Positions 1-8,330 of a stretch of 64,000 bases of DNA are shown here, piece by piece. The stretch lies in contig PNJK01000003.1 of NCBI GenBank assembly GCA_013821825.1, positions 36,094 to 100,093 on the forward strand, in the 5' to 3' direction. This DNA is from Rhodobacter sp. Lineage in GTDB: Bacteria > Pseudomonadota > Alphaproteobacteria > Rhodobacterales > Rhodobacteraceae. The first letter of the stretch is position 1. The number at the start of each line of letters is the position of its first letter. The position numbers were made by a program, and so were the translations under genes. Below the pieces are notes generated by a model, which saw nothing but the letters and a program-made list of their open reading frames with translations, searched no databases and was not told the origin of the DNA.

Positions 1-68
1 ATAGGGGCGTCAAGCGGCGTCGAGAAGCCGGGCTTGACGATGTCGGCGTGGGTGATGGGCCATTTCAT
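1..68 (-). CDS. 5' end of an unidentified protein, cut by the window edge
   Basis: Reading leftward from an ATG at 68, 22 codons are visible (MKWPITHADIVKPGF...). The ATG overlaps the TGA of the upstream dehydrogenase gene by four bases (ATGA), so it is translationally coupled to the sugar operon. The GFSTPL..P stretch is reminiscent of the start of acetoacetate decarboxylase-family proteins, but this is too short to assign. The product is best described as an unidentified catabolic protein of the sugar locus. Confidence 0.6.
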   Translation of the reverse strand, partial: MKWPITHADIVKPGFSTPLDAP

Positions 69-1111
69 GTCGCGCGCTCCGGTTTGCCCGAGGCGATGGA
101 GCGATACATCGCGTCCAGCGTTTCTACCGCGCGCTGGCCGATAAGGCCGGGGGCTTCGTTGCGGGTGGCGGTTCCGAGGCAGATCTGGGCGAGACGCTGG
201 GTCGGCTCGATACATGCGTAGGCGCCCTGCCCTTTCGGGATGGCAAGGACTGTATCGCGGCCATCCTTGCGGCGCAGCTCCATCCGTTCGCGTTCGATGT
301 CGATCAGGAGCATGCCCTCCGAGCCGAAGATGCGGATATCGACCTGATAACCGCAATGCTTTGGCACTGTGGAGGACCCCGACAGGACCGCCGTTGCGCC
401 AGAAGCGAGGCGCAGGGTGGCGGCGTCGTACCAGTCGACCCCGGCGGGAGATTTTCCGGCGATGGCGTAAACCTCGGCCGGAGCGTCGTCGACAAGGGCG
501 TACATCAGGCCCAGCGCATGGGAAAGCTGGCCCCACCCGTAGCCGCCGGCGTTGGCGGGGTCAGCCCAGGTGTCGCGATTGGGTCGGAACATGTGGTCCT
601 TGGTTTCGATCAGGCCTTGACCGCCGAAGAGGTCTTCGGTCGGCGAGGCCATCTGGCAGACGATATGGCGGACGGTGCCAATCTGGCCTTCGCGCATCAG
701 GTCGGCGGCCTTCCGGGTGAAGTCCTTGAAGTTCCAGCCGTAGGGAATGATAATCTGAAGCCCCTTTTCCGCAGCGTTAGAGACGATTTTGCGGGCCTGC
801 TTGGCGCTGGTCGCCATCGGTTTGTCGATCAGCACATGCGCATCTGCGTCCAGCGCTGCCATCGCCTGTTCGTGGTGGACGGTGTGGGGTGAAACGATGA
901 CAACGCCGTCCGGCCTTTCGACCGAAAGGAGTTCGCGGTAGTCGGTATAGCCCTTGGCGATGCCGAACTTGTCAGTGATTTCCTTCAGCGCAGCCGGATC
1001 GCGGCGGTTGACGGCCACCAGATCGACCGTCGGGTCGGCCAGAAGCGACGGGATGTAGACCTGCGCGCCCCACCATCCTGCGCCCAGAACTGCGATACGG
1101 GCCTTACGCAC
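65..1111 (-). CDS. Gfo/Idh/MocA family NAD(P)-dependent oxidoreductase
   Basis: The 348-residue protein opens with a Rossmann dinucleotide-binding segment (VLGAGWWG, residues 8-15) and carries the family DKP motif at residues 96-98, whose lysine normally takes part in hydride transfer. The C-terminal half is the alpha/beta substrate domain. Members oxidise or reduce sugars, inositols or sugar acids; the exact substrate cannot be read here. It overlaps the upstream GntR gene by 8 bp and the next gene by 4 bp, placing it in a tightly packed sugar-uptake operon. It probably acts on the sugar imported by the neighbouring ABC transporter. Confidence 0.9.
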   Translation of the reverse strand: MRKARIAVLGAGWWGAQVYIPSLLADPTVDLVAVNRRDPAALKEITDKFGIAKGYTDYRELLSVERPDGVVIVSPHTVHHEQAMAALDADAHVLIDKPMATSAKQARKIVSNAAEKGLQIIIPYGWNFKDFTRKAADLMREGQIGTVRHIVCQMASPTEDLFGGQGLIETKDHMFRPNRDTWADPANAGGYGWGQLSHALGLMYALVDDAPAEVYAIAGKSPAGVDWYDAATLRLASGATAVLSGSSTVPKHCGYQVDIRIFGSEGMLLIDIERERMELRRKDGRDTVLAIPKGQGAYACIEPTQRLAQICLGTATRNEAPGLIGQRAVETLDAMYRSIASGKPERAT

Positions 1112-1832
1112 CTGTCACCTCCCTAAGCGCGTTTCTTACGTTGACCATGTGCTGACGCATCCCCCGTTGCGCCGCCGCTGAATCACGGTTTTGCAGGGCG
1201 GCAAGGATGATCTGGTGGTCCTCGATCGACTGCTGGCGGATCGACTTGCGTTTCTGGAAGGCTTGCCGGCCCTGATCGCCCAGTACCTGCAGAAGCTTGC
1301 CGAAGCGCGAGAGGAAATCGTTGCCCGACGCCTCCAGAATGGTCTTGTGGAATTCAACGTCGGTGTCGTGGAAAAGTTCCGCATCCTCGGGGTCGGCGAC
1401 CTGTGCAGCGACGAGGGTGGCAAGGCGGGCAAGCGCGGTGTCGGTGAGCCGTTCGGCGGCGAGGCCTGCGAGCATCGGTTCGAAATGGATGCGGGCGTCG
1501 AACAGTTCGGCCATGTTCTGGGCGTTCAGCGAGACGAAGAAATCCATCGGCGAGAGGAGTTCTTCGGCGTTCAGCGCGGTGACATAGACCCCGCCGCCAT
1601 GGCGGATTTCGAGTACGCCGAGGATGGAGAGCGCGCGCAGCGCCTCGCGGACGGTGGGGCGGCTGACGTCCAGCTGGTCGGCCAGATCCCGTTCGGAGGG
1701 CAGCTTGTCGCCAGCCGAAAGGTGGCCTGCCTTCACGAGGTCAAGGATGCGCTGGACGACAAGTTCGGAGACCGTCTTCTTGCCGATGGGGTCGGCGAGG
1801 GTCTTTACCAGCTGGAGCCGTGGCTGTTTCAT
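1104..1832 (-). CDS. GntR-family transcriptional regulator, FCD (FadR) subfamily
   Basis: The 242-residue protein has an N-terminal winged helix-turn-helix (about residues 15-85; SERDLADQLDVSRPTVREAL is the DNA-reading core) followed by an all-helical FCD effector domain (about 105-230) with the Asp/His residues (FHDTDVEFHKTI) that usually bind a metal and a carboxylate effector. It is translated as part of the transporter operon: its ATG overlaps the permease TGA. The likely role is a repressor of this operon responding to a sugar acid or related metabolite. Palindromes of the TGG-N5-CCA type in the operon promoter (6469-6479, 6584-6594) are candidate operators. Confidence 0.92.
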   Translation of the reverse strand: MKQPRLQLVKTLADPIGKKTVSELVVQRILDLVKAGHLSAGDKLPSERDLADQLDVSRPTVREALRALSILGVLEIRHGGGVYVTALNAEELLSPMDFFVSLNAQNMAELFDARIHFEPMLAGLAAERLTDTALARLATLVAAQVADPEDAELFHDTDVEFHKTILEASGNDFLSRFGKLLQVLGDQGRQAFQKRKSIRQQSIEDHQIILAALQNRDSAAAQRGMRQHMVNVRNALREVTGA

Positions 1833-2782
1833 CGAACCCTCGCTATCAGACGGGTGCCGGTTTCGCGGATGATCGGGACCATGACCGACAGGATCAAGAG
1901 GATGCCGAGGACTCCGGTCTGGATATGACCTGTGATGTTCTCCAGCGCCATGCCGTTTCTAAGGGCAAGGACGATCAGAATGGCAAGGATGGTGCCCGAC
2001 ATGGTGCCAGTGCCACCAAAAATGCTGACCCCGCCGAGAAGGACCATGGTGATGACATCAAGCTCGAACCCGTTGGCGATATCGCCGCGCACGGCACCGA
2101 CACGGGCAGCGAAGAGAAGGCCAGCGAGGGCAGAGATCACACCCGAGGCAATGAAGATCCTGGCTTTCACAGCGCGGACTTCGAGGCCGGAGAACTCCGC
2201 AACCGCCCGGTTTGCGCCGATGAAATAGACCTTCCGGCCAAAGGCGGTGCGTTGCAGGATCAGGTAGGCAAGGACAGCAAAGACAGCGAAAAGCACCATG
2301 GCCAGCGGGACAGGGCCGATCAGCCCCTTCTGGCCCAGCGCGTCGAACCAGTCGGGGAAATCGCTGATGCCCCGGTCTTCGACCAGCACACGGGCGAAGC
2401 CGCGGAACGCAATCATGGTGGCAAGGGTGACGACCAGCGAGGGGATGCCGAAGCCGACGATAAAAAGCGCGTTGAAGGCTCCACACAGGAACCCGATGGC
2501 CAGCGCGATGGCCACGGCACCCCCGGCCGGGGCGCCCTGTTGCACCATCCAGCCGAAGGCGCAGGCGGCAAGACCCATGACCGAGGCGATAGAGAGGTCA
2601 ATCTCGCCGTTGATGATGACGAAGGTCATCACCAGCGCGACGATGATCTTTTCGACCGAGAGCTGGAACATGTTGATCTGGTTGCCCACGGTCAGGAAAA
2701 CCGGCGAATTCCAGGCGTTCACGGCGTAAATCAGGATCAGGACGGCGAAAAGCAGGCCTTCCCAGCTGCGAAGGGCGGTCAT
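1829..2782 (-). CDS. Sugar ABC transporter permease (RbsC-like), second permease
   Basis: The product starts MTALRSWEG and has about ten hydrophobic segments typical of the BPD_transp_2 (ribose/xylose/AI-2) permease family, with the conserved cytoplasmic patch around GIPSLVVTLATM and a late GG.SIFGG motif. The ATG at 2782 was chosen because it overlaps the TGA of the upstream permease (ATGA); longer in-frame versions add only a basic non-hydrophobic stretch. With the neighbouring permease it should form the heterodimeric inner-membrane channel of the importer. About 317 residues is normal for the family. Confidence 0.92.
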   Translation of the reverse strand: MTALRSWEGLLFAVLILIYAVNAWNSPVFLTVGNQINMFQLSVEKIIVALVMTFVIINGEIDLSIASVMGLAACAFGWMVQQGAPAGGAVAIALAIGFLCGAFNALFIVGFGIPSLVVTLATMIAFRGFARVLVEDRGISDFPDWFDALGQKGLIGPVPLAMVLFAVFAVLAYLILQRTAFGRKVYFIGANRAVAEFSGLEVRAVKARIFIASGVISALAGLLFAARVGAVRGDIANGFELDVITMVLLGGVSIFGGTGTMSGTILAILIVLALRNGMALENITGHIQTGVLGILLILSVMVPIIRETGTRLIARVR

Positions 2783-3774
2783 GGGGCGCCTCCTGTCGGT
2801 TTGCGGCGGAGCAGGCGGCGCATCAGAACGGTGTCTGCAGCGACGGCGAGCAGGATGAGAAGACCCAGAACCGCCTCGCGCCAGAAGGCCGAAACCAGCG
2901 CCCAACGGACAAGCGAAGTGTCGATCAAGTCAATCAGGGCCGCCCCGATCAGGACGCCAAGAACGTTGCCCGATCCGCCGAAGATATTGACCCCGCCGAC
3001 GACCACGGCACCAACGGATTTCAGTTCAAGCCCCAGCCCCGCGACCACGGTGATATTGCCGAAGCGCGAGAGGAACATGAAGCCGGCAAGGCCTGCAAGT
3101 GCCCCGGAGATTACAAATGCGAGGAAGATCGTGCGGCCGGCGTCGATGCCCGCGAAGGCGGCCGCGTCGGGGTTCGATCCGATGGCAAAGAAAGTGCGAC
3201 CGGCGCGGAAGCGGGTCAGAAAGATATGGGCGGTCAGGACGACGAGGACGGAGATGACGACGATCCAGCGGATCTGCAGGTCGCCGACCGTGAAGGCGTT
3301 CATCGTGGCGAATTCGGTCAGCCAGGGCGGCAGTCGGTCCGTGGTGATCGAAGACCCATCAGAGGATTGCACCAGGATCGACCGGAAGATCGCAAGCGTG
3401 GCCAGGGTCACGATGATTGACGGCAACCTGAAGCGGGCGACCAGAAAGCCGTTGGCCGCTCCGAACACGGCGCCGATTGCCATGGCAAGGAACGGGACCA
3501 GCATTGGCGGCAGGCCCGGATAGGCGATCAGGATGCCGCCGGTGAAGTAAGCCGTGCCGCCGACAACCGATCCGATGGAAAGGTCGATGTTGCGGGTCAG
3601 GACAACGAAGGCCTGGCCCACGGCGATAAGCGCGATGACCGCGACCGATCCGGAGATGCGGTTGAAAAGGCGGGCGTTCAGATAGCCGTCGATCTGGCTG
3701 GCGAAAAAGAGGCCCGTTGCCACGAAAACCGCGAGCAGGACGAGAATGCGGAGGGTGCCAAGGGGAACGCGCAT
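2779..3774 (-). CDS. Sugar ABC transporter permease (RbsC-like), first permease
   Basis: The 331-residue integral membrane protein of the ribose-type permease family has an N-terminal membrane helix (ILVLLAVFVATGLFF), about nine more hydrophobic segments, the family motif RLPSIIVTLATLAIFRS in the middle and GGVNIFGGSGNVLG near the C-terminus. It overlaps the ATPase stop by one base and the next permease by four. Two different permease genes side by side are characteristic of rhamnose- and autoinducer-2-type systems, where the channel is a heterodimer. Confidence 0.92.
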   Translation of the reverse strand: MRVPLGTLRILVLLAVFVATGLFFASQIDGYLNARLFNRISGSVAVIALIAVGQAFVVLTRNIDLSIGSVVGGTAYFTGGILIAYPGLPPMLVPFLAMAIGAVFGAANGFLVARFRLPSIIVTLATLAIFRSILVQSSDGSSITTDRLPPWLTEFATMNAFTVGDLQIRWIVVISVLVVLTAHIFLTRFRAGRTFFAIGSNPDAAAFAGIDAGRTIFLAFVISGALAGLAGFMFLSRFGNITVVAGLGLELKSVGAVVVGGVNIFGGSGNVLGVLIGAALIDLIDTSLVRWALVSAFWREAVLGLLILLAVAADTVLMRRLLRRKPTGGAP

Positions 3775-5282
3775 CAGGCGACCCCTGTCACTGTGTCTGG
3801 AGCCGCTACGGCAAGGCGCATGACGGATTCATCGGTGGCCGTGTCCCCGGCGAATTCGCCGACGATCCGGCCCTCGCGCATCACAAGGATGCGATCGGCA
3901 AGCGACAGCACCTCTGGCAGGTCGGAGGAGATGATGATGATGGCGACCCCCTCGGCTGCGAGAGTGCGAAGGATCTGGTGCACCTCGGCCTTGGCGCCGA
4001 CGTCGATCCCGCGGGTGGGTTCGTCAACGATCAGAAGGCGCGGCCGGGTGTTCAGCCACTTGGCCAACATCACCTTCTGCTGGTTGCCACCTGACAGGGT
4101 GCCCACGGGTACGGTCAGATTGGCCGCCCTGATGTTCAGCTGCTGGCGAAAGGCTTGCGCATCGGCCAGTTCCCGCATCCGGTCAAGCCAGCCGAACGCG
4201 CCTGCATATTTGCCCAGCATCGGCAGCGTGATGTTGGCGCTGATGCCTTCGGTCAGCGCCAGGCCAAGCTTGCGGCGGTCTTCCGAGACATAGGCGATGC
4301 CCAGCGACTGCGCCTGGTTCGGGCTGGTGATCGTGACGGGTTGGCCTGCGATTTCCACTGTGCCTGCGTCTGCCGGAGCGACACCGAAAAGCGCAAGCCC
4401 AACGTCCGTTCTCCGCGCGCCAACGAGACCGGAGAAGCAGACGATCTCACCCTTGTTCACGGTGAAGGACACATCGCGGAAAGTGCCGGTTTTGGCAAGG
4501 TTAGAGACTTTCAGCAGGGTTACGCCGGTGTTCTTTGACGGCTCACGCGCAAAGCGGCCTGCCATGTCGCGGCCGACCATTTCGGCGATCATCGAGGCCT
4601 GCGTCACCTCGGCCACTGGCTTCGTGGAAATGTGTTTGCCGTCGCGCATGACGGTGACGGTATCGGCAAGGGCGAAAATCTCCTCCAACCGGTGCGAAAT
4701 ATAAAGGACGGCGACGCCCTGGTCGCGCAAGCTGCGCGCGATGCCGAAGAGGCGCTTTACCTCGTGGTCCGAAAGCGAGGCCGAGGGTTCGTCCATGATC
4801 AGGATGCGAGCGTTGAGCGAGATGGCGCGCGCGATTTCGACCGTCTGCTGTTCGGCGAGGGTCAGTTCGGCGGCGGCGCGGATTGGGTCGAGGCTGACGC
4901 CGAGGCGGGCGATCATCGCGGCGGCCTCGTCGTTCAGCTTGGACCAGTTGATCAGCCTGGGGCGGTTCTGGTGGCTGATGAAGATGTTCTCGGCAACCGA
5001 AAGATCGGGAAACACCATCGGTTCCTGATAGATCGCGGCGATGCCTGCGCGCTGGGCGGCGGCGGTGCCGGGAAAGGTGACGGGCTGGCCATCGACCAGG
5101 ATCTCGCCGCTGTCGGGCTGGTAGATGCCGGTCATCGTCTTGATCAGCGTCGATTTCCCCGCGCCGTTTTCGCCGACAAGCGCGTGGATGCGGCCCGGTT
5201 CCAGCACCAGCGAGAAGCGTGAGAGCGCCAGCGTGCCGCCGAAGCTTTTGGAGATGTCGCGCATGTCGAGGACGGGGGGCAT
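3774..5282 (-). CDS. Sugar ABC transporter ATP-binding protein, two ABC domains (RbsA/RhaT-like)
   Basis: The protein is about 502 residues from the ATG at 5282, preferred because GGAAAG lies seven bases upstream. The first nucleotide-binding domain has Walker A GENGAGKST (residues 37-45), signature LTLAEQQTVEIARA and Walker B ILIMDEPSASL. The second has the degenerate Walker A of this family (GLVGARRTD), an intact LSGGNQQKV signature and Walker B LLIVDEPTRGID. Such tandem ATPases energise monosaccharide import. An upstream TTG at 5300 would add six residues but lacks a ribosome-binding site. Confidence 0.94.
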   Translation of the reverse strand: MPPVLDMRDISKSFGGTLALSRFSLVLEPGRIHALVGENGAGKSTLIKTMTGIYQPDSGEILVDGQPVTFPGTAAAQRAGIAAIYQEPMVFPDLSVAENIFISHQNRPRLINWSKLNDEAAAMIARLGVSLDPIRAAAELTLAEQQTVEIARAISLNARILIMDEPSASLSDHEVKRLFGIARSLRDQGVAVLYISHRLEEIFALADTVTVMRDGKHISTKPVAEVTQASMIAEMVGRDMAGRFAREPSKNTGVTLLKVSNLAKTGTFRDVSFTVNKGEIVCFSGLVGARRTDVGLALFGVAPADAGTVEIAGQPVTITSPNQAQSLGIAYVSEDRRKLGLALTEGISANITLPMLGKYAGAFGWLDRMRELADAQAFRQQLNIRAANLTVPVGTLSGGNQQKVMLAKWLNTRPRLLIVDEPTRGIDVGAKAEVHQILRTLAAEGVAIIIISSDLPEVLSLADRILVMREGRIVGEFAGDTATDESVMRLAVAAPDTVTGVA

Positions 5283-5316
5283 TGGAACGCTTTCCGGCAA
5301 CCATCAGGGAAAGGGC

Positions 5317-5347
5317 GGCCAGCCCCCGGGGAGTGGGAGGGCTGGCC
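5317..5347. terminator. Intercistronic GC hairpin between binding-protein and ATPase genes
   Basis: GGCCAGCCC at 5317-5325 pairs perfectly with GGGCTGGCC at 5339-5347 across a 13-base loop. It lies between the stop of the binding-protein gene and the start of the ATPase gene. There is no run of Ts behind it, so it is more likely an mRNA-stabilising or partial-attenuation hairpin, of the kind that lets a periplasmic binding protein be made in excess over the transporter, than a full terminator. That function is inferred from position. Confidence 0.6.
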
Positions 5348-5365
5348 GACGTCAGGGGCTTGGGC

Positions 5366-6403
5366 TTACTTCGCCTCAGCCTCGACGTTGTCCTTGTCGT
5401 AGACGGTGAACGGTCCCATCAGGATGCGCTTGGCACCCGGACGACCAGGATCTTCCTCGATCGTGTAGTCGCCCATGCGACCGGCGGTGAAGGTTTCACC
5501 CACGGCCCCGGTGATCTTGCCGGTCGCCAGCAGGTAGGAGGTGTAATAGGTCAGGTACCCAAGATCGACGAAGGACCAGAGCGCGAATTCCGGCGCGCAG
5601 CCGTTCAAGGTGTAGCTGACCATTTCGGCAGGAAGGCCAAGGCCGGACACCTTGACCTTGTCGCAGAGGCCCTCGTCCTGCATCGCCTTGGCCGAAGCCT
5701 GGATGCCGACGGTGGTGGGCGACATGATCAGCTTCAGGTTCGGATAGCTGTCGACCAGCGCAAGGGCGCGGTTGTAGCTGACCTCGGACTGGTCATCGCC
5801 GTAGACGGTATCGACCAGCTTCATGTTGGCGTATTTCTCGCCTTTCAGGGCCTCTTCCATCGCAGCGATCCAGGCGTTCTGGTTGGCGGCGTCGGGGGTG
5901 GCGGAGAGGACGGCAAACTCGCCTTCACCGCCCATGATCGAATACGCCATGTCGGCCATCACGACGCCGATGGACCCGAAATCGACTTGGGCGACAAAGA
6001 CGGTCTCTCCCGCTCCGCTTGGGATCGGGCTGTCCCAGGTGACGACCTTGGTGCCAGCGGCCTGCGCCGCTTCGGCTGCCGGGGCGATCTGGTCACCGGC
6101 GTTGTTCGACAGCATGACGACGGCCTGGCCCTGGCTTCCGGCGGTTGTCAGGATCTCGATCTGGCCTGCGACCGAATTTTCCGGGGTTGGGCCGGTGTAA
6201 AGCAGGGTGCCGGTGTTGCCGAGTTCGGCATGCGCCTCTTCCGCGCCGCGGTTGGCCTGATCGAAAGGCAGGATACCGAGGAACTTCGGCAGAAGTACCA
6301 TGTCGGCCTTGCCGCCCGGATCGGCGGTGACCGCCTGGGCATTGGCCTGGGCGCCAAACAGGGCAGCACAGAGGGCCAGTGTGGATACTGTCAGATGCTT
6401 CAT
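5366..6403 (-). CDS. Periplasmic sugar-binding protein of the ABC importer (RhaS/LsrB-like)
   Basis: The 345-residue protein has a clear signal peptide ([22 protein letters not shown], cleavage after ANA about residue 22) and then a type I periplasmic-binding fold of the Peripla_BP_4 family ([15 protein letters not shown] near the start, [25 protein letters not shown] in the second lobe). It captures the substrate and delivers it to the permease pair. The two-permease arrangement and overall look favour the rhamnose/AI-2 group, but the ligand is not determined; the absence of rhamnose kinase or isomerase genes leaves other sugars open. It is the first gene of the operon. Confidence 0.9.
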   Translation of the reverse strand: MKHLTVSTLALCAALFGAQANAQAVTADPGGKADMVLLPKFLGILPFDQANRGAEEAHAELGNTGTLLYTGPTPENSVAGQIEILTTAGSQGQAVVMLSNNAGDQIAPAAEAAQAAGTKVVTWDSPIPSGAGETVFVAQVDFGSIGVVMADMAYSIMGGEGEFAVLSATPDAANQNAWIAAMEEALKGEKYANMKLVDTVYGDDQSEVSYNRALALVDSYPNLKLIMSPTTVGIQASAKAMQDEGLCDKVKVSGLGLPAEMVSYTLNGCAPEFALWSFVDLGYLTYYTSYLLATGKITGAVGETFTAGRMGDYTIEEDPGRPGAKRILMGPFTVYDKDNVEAEAK

Positions 6404-6468
6404 GACGTGACGTCCTCCCGTGGTTTATGAGAACCGGACAGGTTCCTCCGCTCCGGTTGCGGGAATAG

Positions 6469-6479
6469 TGGCCTGACCA
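6469..6479. promoter_or_regulatory. Candidate GntR/FCD operator upstream of the ABC operon
   Basis: TGGCCTGACCA is a near-perfect palindrome, extended to AGTGG-N5-CCACT, and differs from the general FCD-type GntR operator TGGTCNGACCA at one position. It sits 66-76 bp upstream of the binding-protein ATG. Binding by the GntR protein encoded in the operon is inferred. Confidence 0.5.
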
Positions 6480-6583
6480 CTTTACGGTTTGCAACTGGAT
6501 TTTCCGCCGCGTTGCGGCAATGCGGGGGCAGAAAGCGATCAAAAGGCTTGCTTTAGTGGCTTTCAGAGCTGAGTGTTCCTGAA

Positions 6584-6594
6584 TTGGTAAGGCC
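6584..6594. promoter_or_regulatory. Second candidate GntR operator, next to the isomerase gene
   Basis: TGGTAAGGCCA has the same TGG-N5-CCA frame as the palindrome at 6469-6479 and lies 23 bp upstream of the isomerase ATG. One palindrome per divergent transcript suggests shared control of both units. It is weaker than the first, with two differences from the FCD consensus. Confidence 0.35.
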
Positions 6595-6616
6595 ACTTAT
6601 CGGAAAGGCGGCAGGC

Positions 6617-7414
6617 ATGAAGCTGTCGGTGACATCATGGTCGTTCCCCGCCTGCACGCTGGCTGAGGCCTGGGGAATCGCGCAAGCGCTGGGCTTTCGG
6701 GCGATGGATCTGGGTCTTCTGCACGGGGCGGCTCTGGACAGGCACCGAATCACCACCGATCCGGAAGCGGCGGCACGGGCGCTGGGCGGGATGCCGGTTT
6801 CAAACCTCTACTGGCTGTTCGGCGCGGACATCGTCGAGAACGCCGTCAGCGACCCGGCAGCCAAGACCCGAAACGAGGCGGAGTTTGCGCAGGTCTGCCG
6901 CTTTGCCAAGGCGGCGGGATGTCCGTCGATCTTCGTGCTGCCGGGCGTGGCCGGGCCGGGGGCGTTCGACGCGGCGGCCACGGGGTTGGCCGGGCTTCTG
7001 GCCATTGCGCGGCGGCACGGCGTGATCCTGACGGTCGAACCGCATGTCGGAGGACTGCTGGCGTCGCCGGGCGCGACGTTGCGGATGCTGGCGGCGGTGC
7101 CTGGGCTGAAGCTGGCGCTGGATTACGCGCATTTCGTCTGCATGGGGTTCCGGCAAGAGGAGATCGATGTGCTTGCCCCGCATGCAGGCCATGTCCACTT
7201 ACGGCAGGCGCGGCCGGGTGCCTTGCAGGCGAAATGGGGCGAGGGGGTGCTGGATTTCACGGCGATGGTCGGCGTACTGCGCTCAGCGGGATATCAGGGA
7301 TACCTGGCGGTCGAATATGTGCACCAAGGCTATATGAATACGCTTTTCGATGACGTGCTGACCGAAACGGTGCGGATGCGCGACCACTTGCAGGCTTGCG
7401 GCATCGTAGCTTGA
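6617..7414 (+). CDS. Sugar phosphate isomerase/epimerase (AP-endonuclease-2-like TIM barrel)
   Basis: The 265-residue TIM-barrel protein belongs to the xylose-isomerase-like / IolE-IolI superfamily. Acidic and histidine ligands expected for a divalent metal are visible in VEPHVGG, LDYAHFV, GHVHLRQA and the late VEYVHQG. The ATG at 6617 is preferred over an upstream GTG at 6584 because GGAAAGG lies just before it and the protein then begins MKLSVTSWSF as family members do. It is transcribed divergently from the ABC operon across a 213-bp promoter region, so it probably isomerises or epimerises the imported sugar or its derivative. The substrate is unknown. Confidence 0.87.
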   Translation: MKLSVTSWSFPACTLAEAWGIAQALGFRAMDLGLLHGAALDRHRITTDPEAAARALGGMPVSNLYWLFGADIVENAVSDPAAKTRNEAEFAQVCRFAKAAGCPSIFVLPGVAGPGAFDAAATGLAGLLAIARRHGVILTVEPHVGGLLASPGATLRMLAAVPGLKLALDYAHFVCMGFRQEEIDVLAPHAGHVHLRQARPGALQAKWGEGVLDFTAMVGVLRSAGYQGYLAVEYVHQGYMNTLFDDVLTETVRMRDHLQACGIVA

Positions 7415-7738
7415 CCGGACGGGCGCAAGGGCGCAAGGGTCGACCTGTCCGGCAGGGGGCAAGCAATGCTCACTCGGCGCCTTCGTCCGCCGCTGATGCT
7501 GATGGCGAGCGCTGCCCGCTCCCCGCGGAGCGATGGGGCGGTGCAGGCGAGGATGGGATCGTCGCGCATTCCACGGTCCCTATCTGACGATGGAGACGGC
7601 GCGGCAGATGGTGCTGCGCGACGGTCCGCAAGCGCTGGATCATATCGCCGGGGTGTTGGCTTCGCCCGATGCGGCATAGGCCCCGCGTTGTTTCACAGCC
7701 TCCTCCGGTCTGTCGGTTTTTGGAGCAGTCCTATGGAC
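7415..7738. other. Intergenic stretch, possible relic of a degraded gene
   Basis: These 324 bp lie between the isomerase and the Smr gene. A short plus-strand reading frame (7533-7679) ends in a coding-looking stretch (PYLTMETARQMVLRDGPQA...) without a convincing start or ribosome-binding site. An overlapping frame just upstream reads ...GEDGIVAHSTVPI and then stops, as if a frameshift separated two parts of one former gene. No family can be named with confidence, and no terminator, tRNA or repeat is obvious. Confidence 0.3.
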
Positions 7739-8326
7739 TTAGCGCCGCCGGAGATAGACGTAAAAGGCACCGGAGCCGCCGTGCCTCAGATGCGCTTCGG
7801 TCACCTGCAGGATCGCTGGGCCAAGGGGTGGCTGCCGCAGCCATTGCGGGACCTGATGGCGCAGCGCGCCCACGCGTTGAGGGATCGGGCCGGTATCGTC
7901 GCGACGTTTGCCCTTGCCTGTGATCACCAGGACCAGGCGCAGGCCAGCGCTTTGCGCGTTCAGGATGAAGCGGATCAGTTCGGGATGCGCTTCGGCCAGG
8001 GTCATTCCGTGCAGATCGATCCGGGCTTCCGGGGCAAGCTTGCCACGGGTCATCTTGCCGTGGGTCTTCGCGTCCATCTGCAGAGGTGCCGCGGTCAAGA
8101 GCTCCGGCAGAGTCAGCGCAAGAGCATGCCGCTCCGGTTTGCGGGCCCTTTCGCCCAGAAGAAAGGGCGAGAGGCGGGGCTTGGCATGGGCAAGGGGCGG
8201 CGGGTCGGCTGGCGCGGCTTCGACCGGTTTGTGGAAGATCGGATGTTCGTGCAGCGGGCGTGCCGTCCGGGCGACGCTGCGCCACAGCTCCTCTTCCTCG
8301 GGGCGCAGGGTGCGGTGGCGGCGCAT
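7739..8326 (-). CDS. Smr (MutS2 C-terminal) domain protein
   Basis: The protein is 195 residues from the ATG at 8326; the open frame runs further upstream but into the mltA gene. The C-terminal half is a Smr domain: IDLHGMTLAEAHPELIRFI, then the glycine-rich VLVITGKGKRRDD, then VTEAHLRHGGSGAFYVYLRR. Smr domains bind or nick DNA or RNA. The N-terminal half is a charged, proline-rich linker beginning MRRHRTLRPEEEELW, the usual start of this stand-alone alphaproteobacterial family. It lies 4 bp after the mltA stop and is probably cotranscribed with it and the Tim44-like gene. Confidence 0.88.
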   Translation of the reverse strand: MRRHRTLRPEEEELWRSVARTARPLHEHPIFHKPVEAAPADPPPLAHAKPRLSPFLLGERARKPERHALALTLPELLTAAPLQMDAKTHGKMTRGKLAPEARIDLHGMTLAEAHPELIRFILNAQSAGLRLVLVITGKGKRRDDTGPIPQRVGALRHQVPQWLRQPPLGPAILQVTEAHLRHGGSGAFYVYLRRR

Positions 8327-8330
8327 CGGA

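Noticed and set aside
1820..3523. A 567-codon plus-strand open frame over the permease genes
   Set aside because: It is Asp/Arg-rich shadow sequence of two permeases whose hydrophobic pattern is clear on the minus strand.
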